Shown: positions 17,514 through 25,938 of the stretch, piece by piece
How the letters are laid out: every line of letters begins with the position of its first letter
Numbering within the stretch: position 1 is the first letter of the stretch
NCBI GenBank assembly: GCA_964244885.1
Contig: CAXTKD010000009.1
Location: forward strand, 1-64,000
DNA length: 64,000 nt
Direction: 5' to 3'
Origin: CAXTKD01 sp964244885
GTDB lineage: Bacteria > Pseudomonadota > Alphaproteobacteria > Sphingomonadales > Sphingomonadaceae
Program-made: the position numbers and the translations under genes
The notes under the pieces: model-generated
Database searches by the model: none
Told to the model about the DNA's origin: nothing
The model's input: the letters and a program-made list of their open reading frames with translations, nothing else

Positions 17514-18461
17514 ATGACCAGACGCCCGCTCGGCCGCTCCGGCCTGTCGATCGCGCCGCTGATGCTCGGCGGCAACGTCTTCGGCTGGACGATCGACGAG
17601 CCGGCGTCGTTCGCGGTGCTCGACGCCTTTGTCGACGCCGGGCTCGACGCGATCGACACCGCCGACATGTATTCGACCTGGGCTCCCGGCAACAAGGGCG
17701 GGGAGTCCGAGACGGTGATCGGCAACTGGTTCGCGAAGGGCGGCAAGCGCGACCGGGTGACGCTCGCCACCAAGGTCGGCATGGAAATGCCGGGCGGCAA
17801 GGGTCTAAGGCGCGATTGGATCGTCGCTTCGGTCGAGGCGTCGCTCAGGCGTCTGCGAACGGACCGCATCGATCTATACCAGGCGCATAAGGACGACCCT
17901 GAGACGCCGCTCGACGAGACGCTGGAGGCGTTCGCCGCGCTGATCGGGCATGGCAAGGTCCGGGCGATCGGCGCGTCGAACTATCAGGCGCCGCGCCTGA
18001 GCGCCGCGCTCGACATCGCCGGCGCCAGGGACCTGCCGCGCTACGAAACGCTACAGCCGCTCTACAATCTCCTGGACCGGGGCGAGTTCGAAACCGGGCT
18101 TCAGCAGCTGTGCATAGACCGTGAGGTCGGCGTAATACCCTATTACGGGCTGGCAAGCGGCTTTCTGACCGGCAAGTATCGCTGTGGAGCTGACCTCAAA
18201 AAGAGCCCGCGCGGCGGCGGCGTGGGCGTGAAATATCTCAACCCGCGCGGCCTCCGGGTCTTGGCGGCGCTCGACCATGTCGCGGCCGAGCTCGACGCCA
18301 CGCCCGCTCAGGTGGCGCTGGCCTGGCTGATGGCGCAGCCCTCGATCGCCGCGCCGATCGCCAGCGCGACATCGGCGACGCAAATGACCGAACTGGCGCG
18401 GGCGGTGAACCTGTCGCTGTCCGCCGAGGCGCTTTCGCTGCTCGACGAGGCGAGCGCTTGA
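17514..18461 (+). CDS. Aldo/keto reductase
   Basis: An NADPH-dependent carbonyl reductase of 315 residues with the AKR barrel. It has the LGRSGLSIAPLMLGGNVFGW start, the catalytic tyrosine in DTADMYSTW, the catalytic lysine in ATKVGMEMPG, the histidine in LYQAHKDDPETPLDETLEAF, and the cofactor-binding C-terminal stretch IASATSATQMTELARAVNL. The physiological substrate cannot be assigned. It may be cotranscribed with ccmI (GGAGAC lies before its start). It converges on motB, whose stop codon is 2 bases away, with no obvious terminator between them. Confidence 0.93.
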   Translation: MTRRPLGRSGLSIAPLMLGGNVFGWTIDEPASFAVLDAFVDAGLDAIDTADMYSTWAPGNKGGESETVIGNWFAKGGKRDRVTLATKVGMEMPGGKGLRRDWIVASVEASLRRLRTDRIDLYQAHKDDPETPLDETLEAFAALIGHGKVRAIGASNYQAPRLSAALDIAGARDLPRYETLQPLYNLLDRGEFETGLQQLCIDREVGVIPYYGLASGFLTGKYRCGADLKKSPRGGGVGVKYLNPRGLRVLAALDHVAAELDATPAQVALAWLMAQPSIAAPIASATSATQMTELARAVNLSLSAEALSLLDEASA

Positions 18462-18462
18462 G

Positions 18463-19485
18463 CTACGCTCCCGGCCTGGCTTTCCGCGCCACCGGCATCA
18501 CGATGCCCTGCGTGTGCGGCGAGGCGGGCGTGTTGGCATAGGTCACGACGTTGCCTGTCGGCGCCGGCGCATCGCCCGAGTTGCGGTAAAGCAGCGTCAC
18601 GCTGATCCGGCGGTTGCGCGGGTCGTAGGGGTCGGCGGCGTTATAGGGCTCGGTATCGGCGAGGCCCTCCAGCCGCGCGAAGCGATCGGGCGCGACTCCG
18701 CCCGCCTGGAGCGCCGCGCGCGTCACCTCGGCGCGCTCGCTCGACAGCTTCCAGTTGTTCATGCCCGCCTTGGCGTAGGGCACGCTGTCGGTGTGGCCGC
18801 GCACCGAGATCTTGTTGGTGAACGGCGAGATCGCCTGCGCCGCGGCGTCCACCAGCATCTGCGCCTTCGGCGTCATGCTGTCGGTGCCAAGGCCGAACAT
18901 CGAAAAGCCGGCGCGGTCGATAATCTCGATCAGCAGGCCCTCGTCGGTGACGGTGAACTTTACCTGGTCCTTGAGCGGGGCGAGCGCCGAAGCCGATTCC
19001 ATCCGCGCCGAGATGCTGCGGATGACCTTGGCGAAATTCTGGCGGTCGGTGTTGTGGAGCTTGCCGCCGTCGCCTGCGCCGCTGCCGCTGGGTCCCGCAA
19101 CCGGCTTGATCGGGCTTCCCGCACGCTTGGCATAGGGTGCGTTGCCCTGCGGCTCGAGGATCGAGCGACCGCCGCCGATGCCGTTGGATCCCCCCGAGTT
19201 CTTGTGGCTGATCAACGTCGGCGTGAAATAGTCGGCGATGCCCTTCCTCTGGTCCTCGGTTGTCGCGCCGACGATCCATAGCAGCAGGAAGAACGCCATC
19301 ATCGCGGTCACGAAGTCGGCGTAGGCGACCTTCCACGCGCCGCCGTGGTGCCCGGCGGCGGCGACCACGGTGATCTTCTTGATGATGATCGGCGCGATCG
19401 GCTTGGCGTCGTTGCTCGGCTTGGGGGCGGGCGGCTTGGCGCCGGGGGGCGGCGCGGCGGAGGCGGGTGCGGGAAGCGACGCCAC
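18463..19485 (-). CDS. motB: Flagellar motor protein MotB
   Basis: The stator subunit that anchors the MotA/MotB proton channel to peptidoglycan. The 340-residue protein has a proline/alanine-rich N-terminus, the single transmembrane helix AYADFVTAMMAFFLLLWIVG with the proton-binding aspartate (Asp57), a long flexible linker, and an OmpA-like peptidoglycan-binding domain (ISVRGHTDSVPYAKAGMNNW ... RNRRISVTLLYR). Its linker is longer than in E. coli MotB. It follows motA by 3 bases in one operon under the sigma-28-like promoter at 20395-20421. Confidence 0.96.
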   Translation of the reverse strand: MASLPAPASAAPPPGAKPPAPKPSNDAKPIAPIIIKKITVVAAAGHHGGAWKVAYADFVTAMMAFFLLLWIVGATTEDQRKGIADYFTPTLISHKNSGGSNGIGGGRSILEPQGNAPYAKRAGSPIKPVAGPSGSGAGDGGKLHNTDRQNFAKVIRSISARMESASALAPLKDQVKFTVTDEGLLIEIIDRAGFSMFGLGTDSMTPKAQMLVDAAAQAISPFTNKISVRGHTDSVPYAKAGMNNWKLSSERAEVTRAALQAGGVAPDRFARLEGLADTEPYNAADPYDPRNRRISVTLLYRNSGDAPAPTGNVVTYANTPASPHTQGIVMPVARKARPGA

Positions 19486-19488
19486 GGC

Positions 19489-20352
19489 CTAGCGCGCCCG
19501 GAGGCCGTCGAACACCTCGGCGAAGTTCGGCTGGTTGTGGTGGCTGATGCCGGTGCGCGCCGCCTCGATCACCAGCGGCTGCGGGTTGCCGTGGAGCGAC
19601 GAGATGATCAGCTGTTTGACGACGTTGTAGATCTCGCCGTCCTCCTCGATGATCTGCTGGAGCCGGGTCGCGAACGGGCCGACGACGCCGTAGGACAGCA
19701 GCACGCCCATGAAGGTACCGACGAGCGCCGAGCCGATCATCGCGCCGAGGATCGCCGGCGGCTTGTCGATCGAGCCCATCGTCTTCACGACGCCGAGCAC
19801 CGCCGCGACGATGCCGAGCGCCGGGAGCGCGTCGGACAGGTTCTGCAGCGTGTGCGCCGCCTTGAGCGAATCGTGATGGTGGTTCTTCAGCGAATTATCC
19901 ATCACCTCCTCGACCGCGTAGACGTTGAGGGTGCCGGAGGAGACGACGACGAGCCGGATGGTGTCGCTGATCAGCCCGATCAGGAACTTGTCCTTCAGCA
20001 GCTTGGGATAGTCGGCGAAATAGCTCGACGAGGCGGGATCCTCGATATGCGCCTCGAGCGCCACCGGGCCGTCGGTGCGGAGCGCCTTCATCAGCCGCGA
20101 AACGAGGAAGATCGTGTCGAGATAGTCCTGCTTGCGATAGGTCGTGCCCCTGAACACGCGCATCAGGCCGGCGCCGACCGCCTTGTTGATCGCCATGCTG
20201 TTGCCGAGGAGGAGCGCGCCGGCACCGGCGCCGCCGATGATCAGCATCTCGTGCGGGATGGCCTCCATCACCGGCTCGAGATTGCCGCCGGTGATCGCGA
20301 AGCCGCCGAACACCATGACCAAAAGAACCACCAAGCCGATTGCCGCGAACAT
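19489..20352 (-). CDS. motA: Flagellar motor protein MotA
   Basis: The proton-channel stator subunit that contacts FliG to make torque. The 287-residue protein has four membrane segments. The conserved cytoplasmic loop contains the charged residues that meet the rotor, and the third helix has the conserved proline in LPALGIVAAVLGVVKTMGSI. Both the length and the MotA/ExbB pattern near LILGAMIGSALVGTFMGVLLSYG fit. A GGGGGAC box lies upstream of the ATG. The gene lies downstream of the flgKL operon but has its own promoter. Confidence 0.96.
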   Translation of the reverse strand: MFAAIGLVVLLVMVFGGFAITGGNLEPVMEAIPHEMLIIGGAGAGALLLGNSMAINKAVGAGLMRVFRGTTYRKQDYLDTIFLVSRLMKALRTDGPVALEAHIEDPASSSYFADYPKLLKDKFLIGLISDTIRLVVVSSGTLNVYAVEEVMDNSLKNHHHDSLKAAHTLQNLSDALPALGIVAAVLGVVKTMGSIDKPPAILGAMIGSALVGTFMGVLLSYGVVGPFATRLQQIIEEDGEIYNVVKQLIISSLHGNPQPLVIEAARTGISHHNQPNFAEVFDGLRAR

Positions 20353-20394
20353 CTGCGCTAGTCCCCCGTAAAACCTGTCGGCCTGACAGAGTGA

Positions 20395-20421
20395 GTAACG
20401 GCAATCGGGGGCGGGGTTTTA
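20395..20421 (-). promoter_or_regulatory. Sigma-28-like promoter of motAB
   Basis: On the minus strand TAAAACCC, an 11-base spacer, then GCCGTTAC(TC). This agrees with the FliA consensus TAAA-N15-GCCGATAA at most positions and with the two other sites in this window (29565-29591 and 45397-45423). It lies 43 bases before the motA ATG. Confidence 0.7.
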
Positions 20422-20424
20422 GGG

Positions 20425-21330
20425 TTAACGGATGACGTCGAACAGCGAGAGCGACTTCACCTGCGCGAAGCTCTGCTGCGAGGCTTTCAGGATGAGGAGC
20501 GCGCTCTGCATCTCGGTGATCGCGGCTGCGACGTCGGCGCTTTCGAGGCTCGACTTGCTGGTCGTGAGCGCGGTGGCGACATCCTCGAGCCGGGTCTTCT
20601 CGTTTTCGATGGTGTTGAGACGCCCGCCGAAGGTCGCGCGCACGTCGTTGACGCGGGCGATGCCGACCTGGAGGCCGTCGAGCAGCATGTCGTAGCGCGC
20701 CTTGTCGGCGTCGCTGAGCGGCGTCGGCTGGGTGAGCAGGTCGCGGAATTCCTGAAGCTGCTGGAAGGCGTCACCCAGCACGTCGGCGCCGCGCTCGCCC
20801 GCCTTGATCGCGGTGTCCGGCCCGATCGGGATCGAGGCGGAGGTGCCGCCGCCGTCCCAGACGACGTCGCCGGCCATGTCCCTGACGAAGGCGGGCGCGT
20901 TGCTCTTGGTGCCGGCGAACACGAAGTCACCGCCCGCGTCGCGCGTGTTGGCGAGCTGGAGCAGGCCATCGGTCAGCTGGTCGAGCTCGTAGGCGATGTT
21001 CTGCCGGTCGCCGTTGTTGAGCGTGCCGTTGGCGGCGGTCAGCGCCAGTTCGCGGGCGCGGATCAGGCTGTTCGATATGCCCTCGACCGCTCTGTCGGCG
21101 ACCGACAGCCTGGAGGTCAGCGTGTCCATGTTGCGCATGAACTGGCTGTTATCGTCGATGCTGCGCTGAAGCTGCGCGACGCGGGCGGAGCCGACGGGGT
21201 CGTCGGAGGGGTCGATGATCTTCTTGCCGGTCGACACCTGCGCCTGCAGCTTGCCGATAAGGGTCTGGAGCGAGCTCATCCGGTCGGTCTGGACCAGATA
21301 GCTGTGGCGGGTGCCCACGGTCATCTCCAT
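20425..21330 (-). CDS. flgL: Hook-filament junction protein FlgL
   Basis: FlgL (HAP3) joins the hook to the filament. The 301-residue protein has flagellin-like ends: an N-terminal RMSSLQTLIGKLQAQVSTGK helix and a C-terminal AAAITEMQSALLILKASQQS, then FAQVKSLSLFDVI. The start at 21330 overlaps the flgK stop (TGATG); a second ATG two codons on (21324) is possible. It is the last gene of the long flgB-to-flgL run on the minus strand. The motAB promoter lies just beyond its stop codon. Confidence 0.94.
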   Translation of the reverse strand: MEMTVGTRHSYLVQTDRMSSLQTLIGKLQAQVSTGKKIIDPSDDPVGSARVAQLQRSIDDNSQFMRNMDTLTSRLSVADRAVEGISNSLIRARELALTAANGTLNNGDRQNIAYELDQLTDGLLQLANTRDAGGDFVFAGTKSNAPAFVRDMAGDVVWDGGGTSASIPIGPDTAIKAGERGADVLGDAFQQLQEFRDLLTQPTPLSDADKARYDMLLDGLQVGIARVNDVRATFGGRLNTIENEKTRLEDVATALTTSKSSLESADVAAAITEMQSALLILKASQQSFAQVKSLSLFDVIR

Positions 21331-22931
21331 CAGTTGAGCTCGAACAGCGTCTGGAACAGCGTCTGAGCGATGCCGATGACCTTCGAGCAGGCCTGGTAAG
21401 CCTGCTGGAAGCGCAGCAGGTCGGCGGCCTCGTCGTCGAGGTTGACCGCGCTGCCGGCGTCGCGCGTCGCGATCGTCGTGTCGCGCAGCGACTTGGTCGC
21501 GGCGGCGAGCGACTTGCTGTCGGCGAGCGCGCTGGCGACGGTCGACACCTGCTTCTCGTAGCTCTGCTCGTAGGCGCCGCCCGAGGGCAGGCGGAGGTCG
21601 ATCAGCGCGCGGATGTTGGCATTGTCGCCAATATCGCCGTTGCCGCTCGCCGCGATCTTCGACGGCTCGGTGGTCGACACCGACATGCCCGCCGCGGTGA
21701 CGCCGCCGGTGATGCTGAAATGGTCGCCGTCGTGAGGCGCGCCGCCAAGGACGACGTGAACGCCGTCGAGGTCGAGGCTGCCGGTGCCCGACACTGGCGT
21801 GCCGGTGCCGTCGGTTCGCGACAATGTCCATTGGCCCGTGCCGGCGGCATACCACAGCGAATAGCCGCCCGCGTTGATCGCGCCGGTGACGCTTAGCGCC
21901 AGCGAGCCCGAGCCCGAGTTGGTCGGCGAGCCCACTGCCGCGAGCGCGGTTGCGGCGAACAGCGGGCCGCCCGGATCGCCGTTGAGGTCGGTGCCGAGCG
22001 CATGCTGCGCGTTGACGCCGGTGATGAAGTCGCTGGCGAGCGCGTCGAGTCGGGCGATCGCATCGGTCGCCTTGGCTTCGGACTCCGCAAGGCCGCTAAG
22101 CGTGCCGCCGCCGGGGCTGACCACGGCGTTGCCGCCGAACGGGTCGAGCGTCAGCTGGATGGTGTTGCCGGTGAGCCGGGTGCCGAGCAGCCTGGCGCAG
22201 TCGGCGCCAATCAGCACCGGCCCGTTGGGATCACCGATGCGGACCTCGACGCTGCCGTCGGCGGCCTCGGTGACGCCGATCCGCATCATGTCGCCCAGCT
22301 CGTCGAGCAGGCCGTCGCGCTGGTCGCGAAGCGACGCCGACTGCGAGCTGTCGGGGTCGGTGCGCTTCAGCTGCGTGTTGAGCGTCGCGAGGCCCTTGGT
22401 GATCTCGTTGACGCGCTGGACGCCGGCCGTCGTCTCGGCGCGGATGCCCTCGCGCGTCGCGGACAGGCCGGCGGCGGCGGTGCGGAAGCGTTGCGCGACC
22501 GTGCCGGCGGCGTCGATCAGCGCGATGCGCGGCGCGGTGGCGGTGACGTCCGACGCGACATCCTGCGCGGCGTTGAAGAACTTGCTCAGGCCATCGCCGA
22601 CGCTGCCCGACCCGGTCCCGAGGCTCGACTGGAGGTCGGTCAGCCAGCGCGACTTGGCGTCGAGCCGGGAATAGTCGCCGCTGGCGATGCGCGCGTCGTT
22701 GGTCCGGAACTGGTCGTAGAGCCGCTCGATGCCCTTGACGTTGACTCCGTTGCCGCTCTGCGACCCCGACGACAGCGGATAGCCGACGCCTGGGGCGGGG
22801 GCCTCCTTGATGCGCGCCAGCCGCCGCGAATAGCCGACGGTGTTGGCGTTGGTGATGTTGTCGCCGACCACCTCCAGCGCCGTCTGGTAGGCACGGATGC
22901 CGGTGGCGCCGAGCGCCAGGAGGTCGCTCAT
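21330..22931 (-). CDS. flgK: Hook-associated protein FlgK
   Basis: FlgK (HAP1) is the first hook-filament junction protein. The 533 residues show the rod/hook N-terminal motif ALEVVGDNITNANTVGYSRR (about residues 17-36) and the C-terminal FlgE/K motif VNLDDEAADLLRFQQAYQAC near the end. The middle is a variable domain. The length is normal. It overlaps flgJ (4 bases) upstream and flgL (1 base) downstream, so the genes are translationally coupled. Confidence 0.95.
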   Translation of the reverse strand: MSDLLALGATGIRAYQTALEVVGDNITNANTVGYSRRLARIKEAPAPGVGYPLSSGSQSGNGVNVKGIERLYDQFRTNDARIASGDYSRLDAKSRWLTDLQSSLGTGSGSVGDGLSKFFNAAQDVASDVTATAPRIALIDAAGTVAQRFRTAAAGLSATREGIRAETTAGVQRVNEITKGLATLNTQLKRTDPDSSQSASLRDQRDGLLDELGDMMRIGVTEAADGSVEVRIGDPNGPVLIGADCARLLGTRLTGNTIQLTLDPFGGNAVVSPGGGTLSGLAESEAKATDAIARLDALASDFITGVNAQHALGTDLNGDPGGPLFAATALAAVGSPTNSGSGSLALSVTGAINAGGYSLWYAAGTGQWTLSRTDGTGTPVSGTGSLDLDGVHVVLGGAPHDGDHFSITGGVTAAGMSVSTTEPSKIAASGNGDIGDNANIRALIDLRLPSGGAYEQSYEKQVSTVASALADSKSLAAATKSLRDTTIATRDAGSAVNLDDEAADLLRFQQAYQACSKVIGIAQTLFQTLFELN

Positions 22932-23260
22932 GGCGCGGGCTCCGTCTTCGGCGCTTCGGCCTTGAGGTCGGGACGGCTGCGGGTCGCGTAGTCGACCATC
23001 GCCCTGGCGATTCCGAGCGTGCCCTTGCCGCCCATGTCCTTGGCGAGCGCGCTGTCCTGCATGTCGCGGAACTGCTTCTGGGCATCGCTGTCGAACAGCC
23101 CGCCGCCGATCGCGTCCTGCGCCGAGCGCATCGATTTCAGCATCATGCCGACGAAGATCGATTCGAATTGCTTGGCGGCCTTCTCCAGATTGGCGCGGTT
23201 GGCCAGCCGGCTGGAGTCGGGCGCGGCAAGGCCGGCGGCGACGGTGACGGGCGCGGTCAT
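22928..23260 (-). CDS. flgJ: Rod-binding protein FlgJ (rod-binding domain only)
   Basis: A 110-residue protein matching only the N-terminal rod-capping half of enterobacterial FlgJ: LEKAAKQFESIFVGMMLKSM, then the DMQDSALAKDMGGKGTLGIA core. The C-terminal peptidoglycan hydrolase domain of the 310-residue enterobacterial form is absent, as is usual in alphaproteobacteria. A separate lytic transglycosylase at 37422-38210 probably supplies that activity. The ATG at 23260 overlaps the flgI stop (ATGA). Confidence 0.9.
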   Translation of the reverse strand: MTAPVTVAAGLAAPDSSRLANRANLEKAAKQFESIFVGMMLKSMRSAQDAIGGGLFDSDAQKQFRDMQDSALAKDMGGKGTLGIARAMVDYATRSRPDLKAEAPKTEPAP

Positions 23261-24348
23261 ATGACGATCAGCTCGGCATGGAGCGCGCCCGCCTGTTTCA
23301 GCGCCTCGAGGATCGCGACGAGGTCGCCGGGCGAGGCGCCGATCGCGTTCACCTGCTTGACGATATCGTCGAGGTCGACGCCGGGCGCGAACTTGAACAT
23401 GTGCGCCTGCTCCTGCTCGACCTGGATCTTGCTGTCTGGGAGGACCACGGTCTGGCCCTTGGAGAAGCCCTCGGGCTGGCTGACCTGCGGGTCCTCGCCG
23501 ATCTTGACGGTCAGGTTGCCGTGGGCGACCGCGGCGGGCGACACGCGGACCCCGGCGCCCATCACCACGGTGCCGGTGCGCGAGTTGACGATGACCTTGG
23601 CCGCCGGCTGCGCGACCTTGACCTCGAGGTTCTCGATCAGGCTGACGAGCGTGATCCGCGCGTCGGTGGTCTGCGGCGCGCGGACGCTGATCGACACCGG
23701 GTCGATCGCCTCGGCGACGCCGCCGCCGAGCGCGCCGTTGATCGCGTCCGACACCCGCTTGGCGGTGGTGAAGTCGCTGTCGCGCAGGTTGAACACGAGG
23801 CTCGGTGAGGTCGCGAACGGCGTGTCGACCATGCGCTCGACGCTGGCGCCGCCCGGGATGCGGCCGGTCGACGGCACGTTGATCGTGATCTTTGAGCCGT
23901 CCTGGCCCTCGACGCCGAGGCCGCCGACCGCGAGCGAGCCCTGCGCCACCGCGTAGACCTGCCCGTCGGCGCCCTGCATCGGCGCCATCAGCAGCGATCC
24001 GCCGCGAAGCGACTTGGACTTGCCGATCGCCGAGACGGTGACGTCGATCGTCTGGCCGGGCTTGGCGAACGGCGGCAGCTCGGCGGTGATCATCACCGCG
24101 GCGGCGTTCTTGAGGCCGGGGTTGATGTTCGCCGGGATGACGACGCCGAAGCGCGAGATCGCGCTCTTCATGCTCTGGATCGTGTAGGCGAGATTGTCGT
24201 CGCCGGTGCCGTTCAAGCCGACGACGATGCCGTAGCCGACGAGCTGGTTCGACCGGATGCCGGCGAACCCGCCGAGGTCCTTGATCCGGTCGGCCTCCGC
24301 CGGGGCGGCGAAGGCGAGCAGCGCGAGAGCGGCGAGACGCTTCAGCAT
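23257..24348 (-). CDS. flgI: Flagellar P-ring protein FlgI
   Basis: FlgI forms the periplasmic P-ring bushing around the rod. The 363-residue protein has a signal peptide (MLKRLAALALLAFAAPAEA) and the family pattern: RIKDLGGFAGIRSNQLVGYG, the GLNGTGD loop, LRGGSLLMAPMQGADGQVYA and the C-terminal VKQVNAIGASPGDLVAILEA. The start at 24348 follows directly from the signal peptide. FlgA (31252) would be its assembly chaperone. It lies between flgH and flgJ in the rod-ring operon. Confidence 0.97.
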   Translation of the reverse strand: MLKRLAALALLAFAAPAEADRIKDLGGFAGIRSNQLVGYGIVVGLNGTGDDNLAYTIQSMKSAISRFGVVIPANINPGLKNAAAVMITAELPPFAKPGQTIDVTVSAIGKSKSLRGGSLLMAPMQGADGQVYAVAQGSLAVGGLGVEGQDGSKITINVPSTGRIPGGASVERMVDTPFATSPSLVFNLRDSDFTTAKRVSDAINGALGGGVAEAIDPVSISVRAPQTTDARITLVSLIENLEVKVAQPAAKVIVNSRTGTVVMGAGVRVSPAAVAHGNLTVKIGEDPQVSQPEGFSKGQTVVLPDSKIQVEQEQAHMFKFAPGVDLDDIVKQVNAIGASPGDLVAILEALKQAGALHAELIVI

Positions 24349-24356
24349 GGCGGTTC

Positions 24357-25160
24357 CTAGAAGGGCGAGAGGGCGGTGAAGAAGCGCTGGAGCCAGCCCT
24401 GGCGGCTTTGCGCCGCGACCTCGCCGGTGCCGGAGTAGGCGATCTTGGCGTCGGCGACGCGGGTGGAAAGCACGCGGTTGTCGGGGCTGACGTCCTCGGG
24501 CCGGACGATCCCGGAGATCTGGACATATTCGTCGCCGCGGTTGAGCTGGACGCGCTTCTGCCCGCGCACGAACATCGTGCCGTTGGGGTAGACCTGAGCG
24601 ACGGTGACGCTGACCTGGCCCGACAGGCTGTTCGCCTGCGCCGCCTGGCCGCTGCCCTTGAACGACGACGACGCGCCGCCCTTGAGCAGATCCGGGTTGA
24701 TGGAGCTGAACGGCTTGGCGTCGGGCAGCGTGATGCCGAGCGCGCTGTCGCGGCTCGTCTGCTGCGACGCCTGCTTGGTCGCCTGCATCGCCTCGACCAG
24801 CTGGATGGTGAGCACGTCGCCGACCCGGCGCGCGCGGTTGTCCTCGACCAGGCTCGAATAGCGCGACGGCTGGAAGATCGCGCCGGTCGGGGACGAGGAT
24901 GGCGGGGGAGGGGGCGCGGAGTAGGTCGGCTCGAACTGCGGCGCGATCGGCCGCCCGGTCGGGCTCGCGCAGGCGGCGAGGAGGAGGCACAATCCCAGTC
25001 CAATCCTCCCTCTCCCGCAAGCGGGAGAGGGTTGGGGTGAGGGGCGTGGCGCGCCAGCGCGAGCGGCGCTGGACTCGGAGGTTTCCCTCACCCCGCTCGC
25101 CTGCCGGCGAGTCGCCCTCTCCCGCAAGCGGGCGAGGGCATCAGAGGTTCTGCGTGACAT
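24357..25160 (-). CDS. flgH: Flagellar L-ring lipoprotein FlgH (repeat at N-terminus)
   Basis: FlgH forms the outer-membrane L-ring. The mature part is clear: a lipobox (LLLAAC then ASPTG), SRYSSLVEDNRARRVGDVLT, and the conserved C-terminal pattern (GTGEVAAQSRQGWLQRFFTA). The start is not clear. From the first ATG, at 25160 and overlapping flgG, the frame runs for about 45 residues through a palindromic repeat (25008-25139) before the lipoprotein signal. A GTG at 25091 inside the repeat is an alternative. No ATG or GTG lies between the repeat and the lipobox (only an in-frame TTG about five codons before the cysteine), so the repeat probably supplies the N-terminus. Confidence 0.88.
   Translation of the reverse strand: MSRRTSDALARLRERATRRQASGVRETSESSAARAGAPRPSPQPSPACGRGRIGLGLCLLLAACASPTGRPIAPQFEPTYSAPPPPPSSSPTGAIFQPSRYSSLVEDNRARRVGDVLTIQLVEAMQATKQASQQTSRDSALGITLPDAKPFSSINPDLLKGGASSSFKGSGQAAQANSLSGQVSVTVAQVYPNGTMFVRGQKRVQLNRGDEYVQISGIVRPEDVSPDNRVLSTRVADAKIAYSGTGEVAAQSRQGWLQRFFTALSPF
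25008..25139. repeat. Palindromic element family A, copy 3 (flgG-flgH junction)
   Basis: On the minus strand it opens with CCCTCGCCCGC...GGGAGAGGG, continues with CGACTCGCCGGCAGGCGAG and CGGGGTGAGGG, and ends with CCCTCACCCCAACCCTCTCC followed by CGCTTGCGGGAGAGGG. Both ends are themselves hairpins. It occupies essentially all the space between the flgG stop codon and the flgH lipoprotein signal, so flgH translation must begin at its edge or inside it. Confidence 0.85.
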
Positions 25161-25926
25161 ATTGCATCATCCCGTCGACCGTGTTGATGACCTTCGAGTT
25201 GATCTCGTAGGCGCGCTGGGTCTCGATCATGTCGACGAGCTCCTCGACCATGTTGACGTTCGAGGCTTCGAGCGAGTTTTGGCTCAAGGAGCCCAGCCCG
25301 TCCTCGCCGGGTGTGCCCACCTGCGGCGAGCCCGAAGCGCTTGTTTCGGTGAGGAGATTCTGGCCGACCGGCTGCAGCCCGCTCGGGTTGACGAAGCTCG
25401 CGGTCTGGATCTGACCTAGCTGGGTCGACGACGTCTCTCCCGCCAGCTGCGCCGAGACCGTGCCGTCCGATCCGATGGTCAGCGACTGCGCGCCCTTGGG
25501 GATGGTGATCGCCGGCGTCACCGCATAGCCTTCGGAGGTGACGATCTTGCCTTCGCTGTCCATCGCGAAGTTGCCGGCGCGGGTGTATCCGGTCTTGCCG
25601 TCGGGCATCTCGACCTGGAAGAAGCCGTCGCCGTTGATCGCGACGTCCAGCGAGCGCTCGGTGGTGACCATCGAGCCTTGCGTATAGATGCGCTCGGTGC
25701 CGACGACCTTGACGCCGGTGCCGACGTTCATGCCGTTGGCGAGCTGCGACTGCTGGCTCGACTGCGCGCCCGCCTGGCGGACGTTCTGGTACATCAAAGT
25801 CTCGAAATCGGGGCGGTCGCGCTTGAACCCGGTCGTGTTGACGTTCGCCAGGTTGTTCGAGATGACGCGCATCCGCATGTCCTGCGCGTCGAGCCCCGAA
25901 CGGGCGGTATGAAGGGCTGCCGACAT
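25141..25926 (-). CDS. flgG: Distal rod protein FlgG
   Basis: FlgG forms the distal rod. The 261-residue length is exactly typical. The N-terminus has the rod-hook motif MRVISNNLANVNTTGFKRDR and the C-terminus has SNVNMVEELVDMIETQRAYE, then INSKVINTVDGMMQYVTQNL. FlgG-specific text near residue 40 (FETLMYQNVRQAGAQSSQQS) matches the distal-rod insertion. It follows flgF by 12 bases. Confidence 0.97.
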   Translation of the reverse strand: MSAALHTARSGLDAQDMRMRVISNNLANVNTTGFKRDRPDFETLMYQNVRQAGAQSSQQSQLANGMNVGTGVKVVGTERIYTQGSMVTTERSLDVAINGDGFFQVEMPDGKTGYTRAGNFAMDSEGKIVTSEGYAVTPAITIPKGAQSLTIGSDGTVSAQLAGETSSTQLGQIQTASFVNPSGLQPVGQNLLTETSASGSPQVGTPGEDGLGSLSQNSLEASNVNMVEELVDMIETQRAYEINSKVINTVDGMMQYVTQNL

Positions 25927-25938
25927 GCGAATTCTCCC

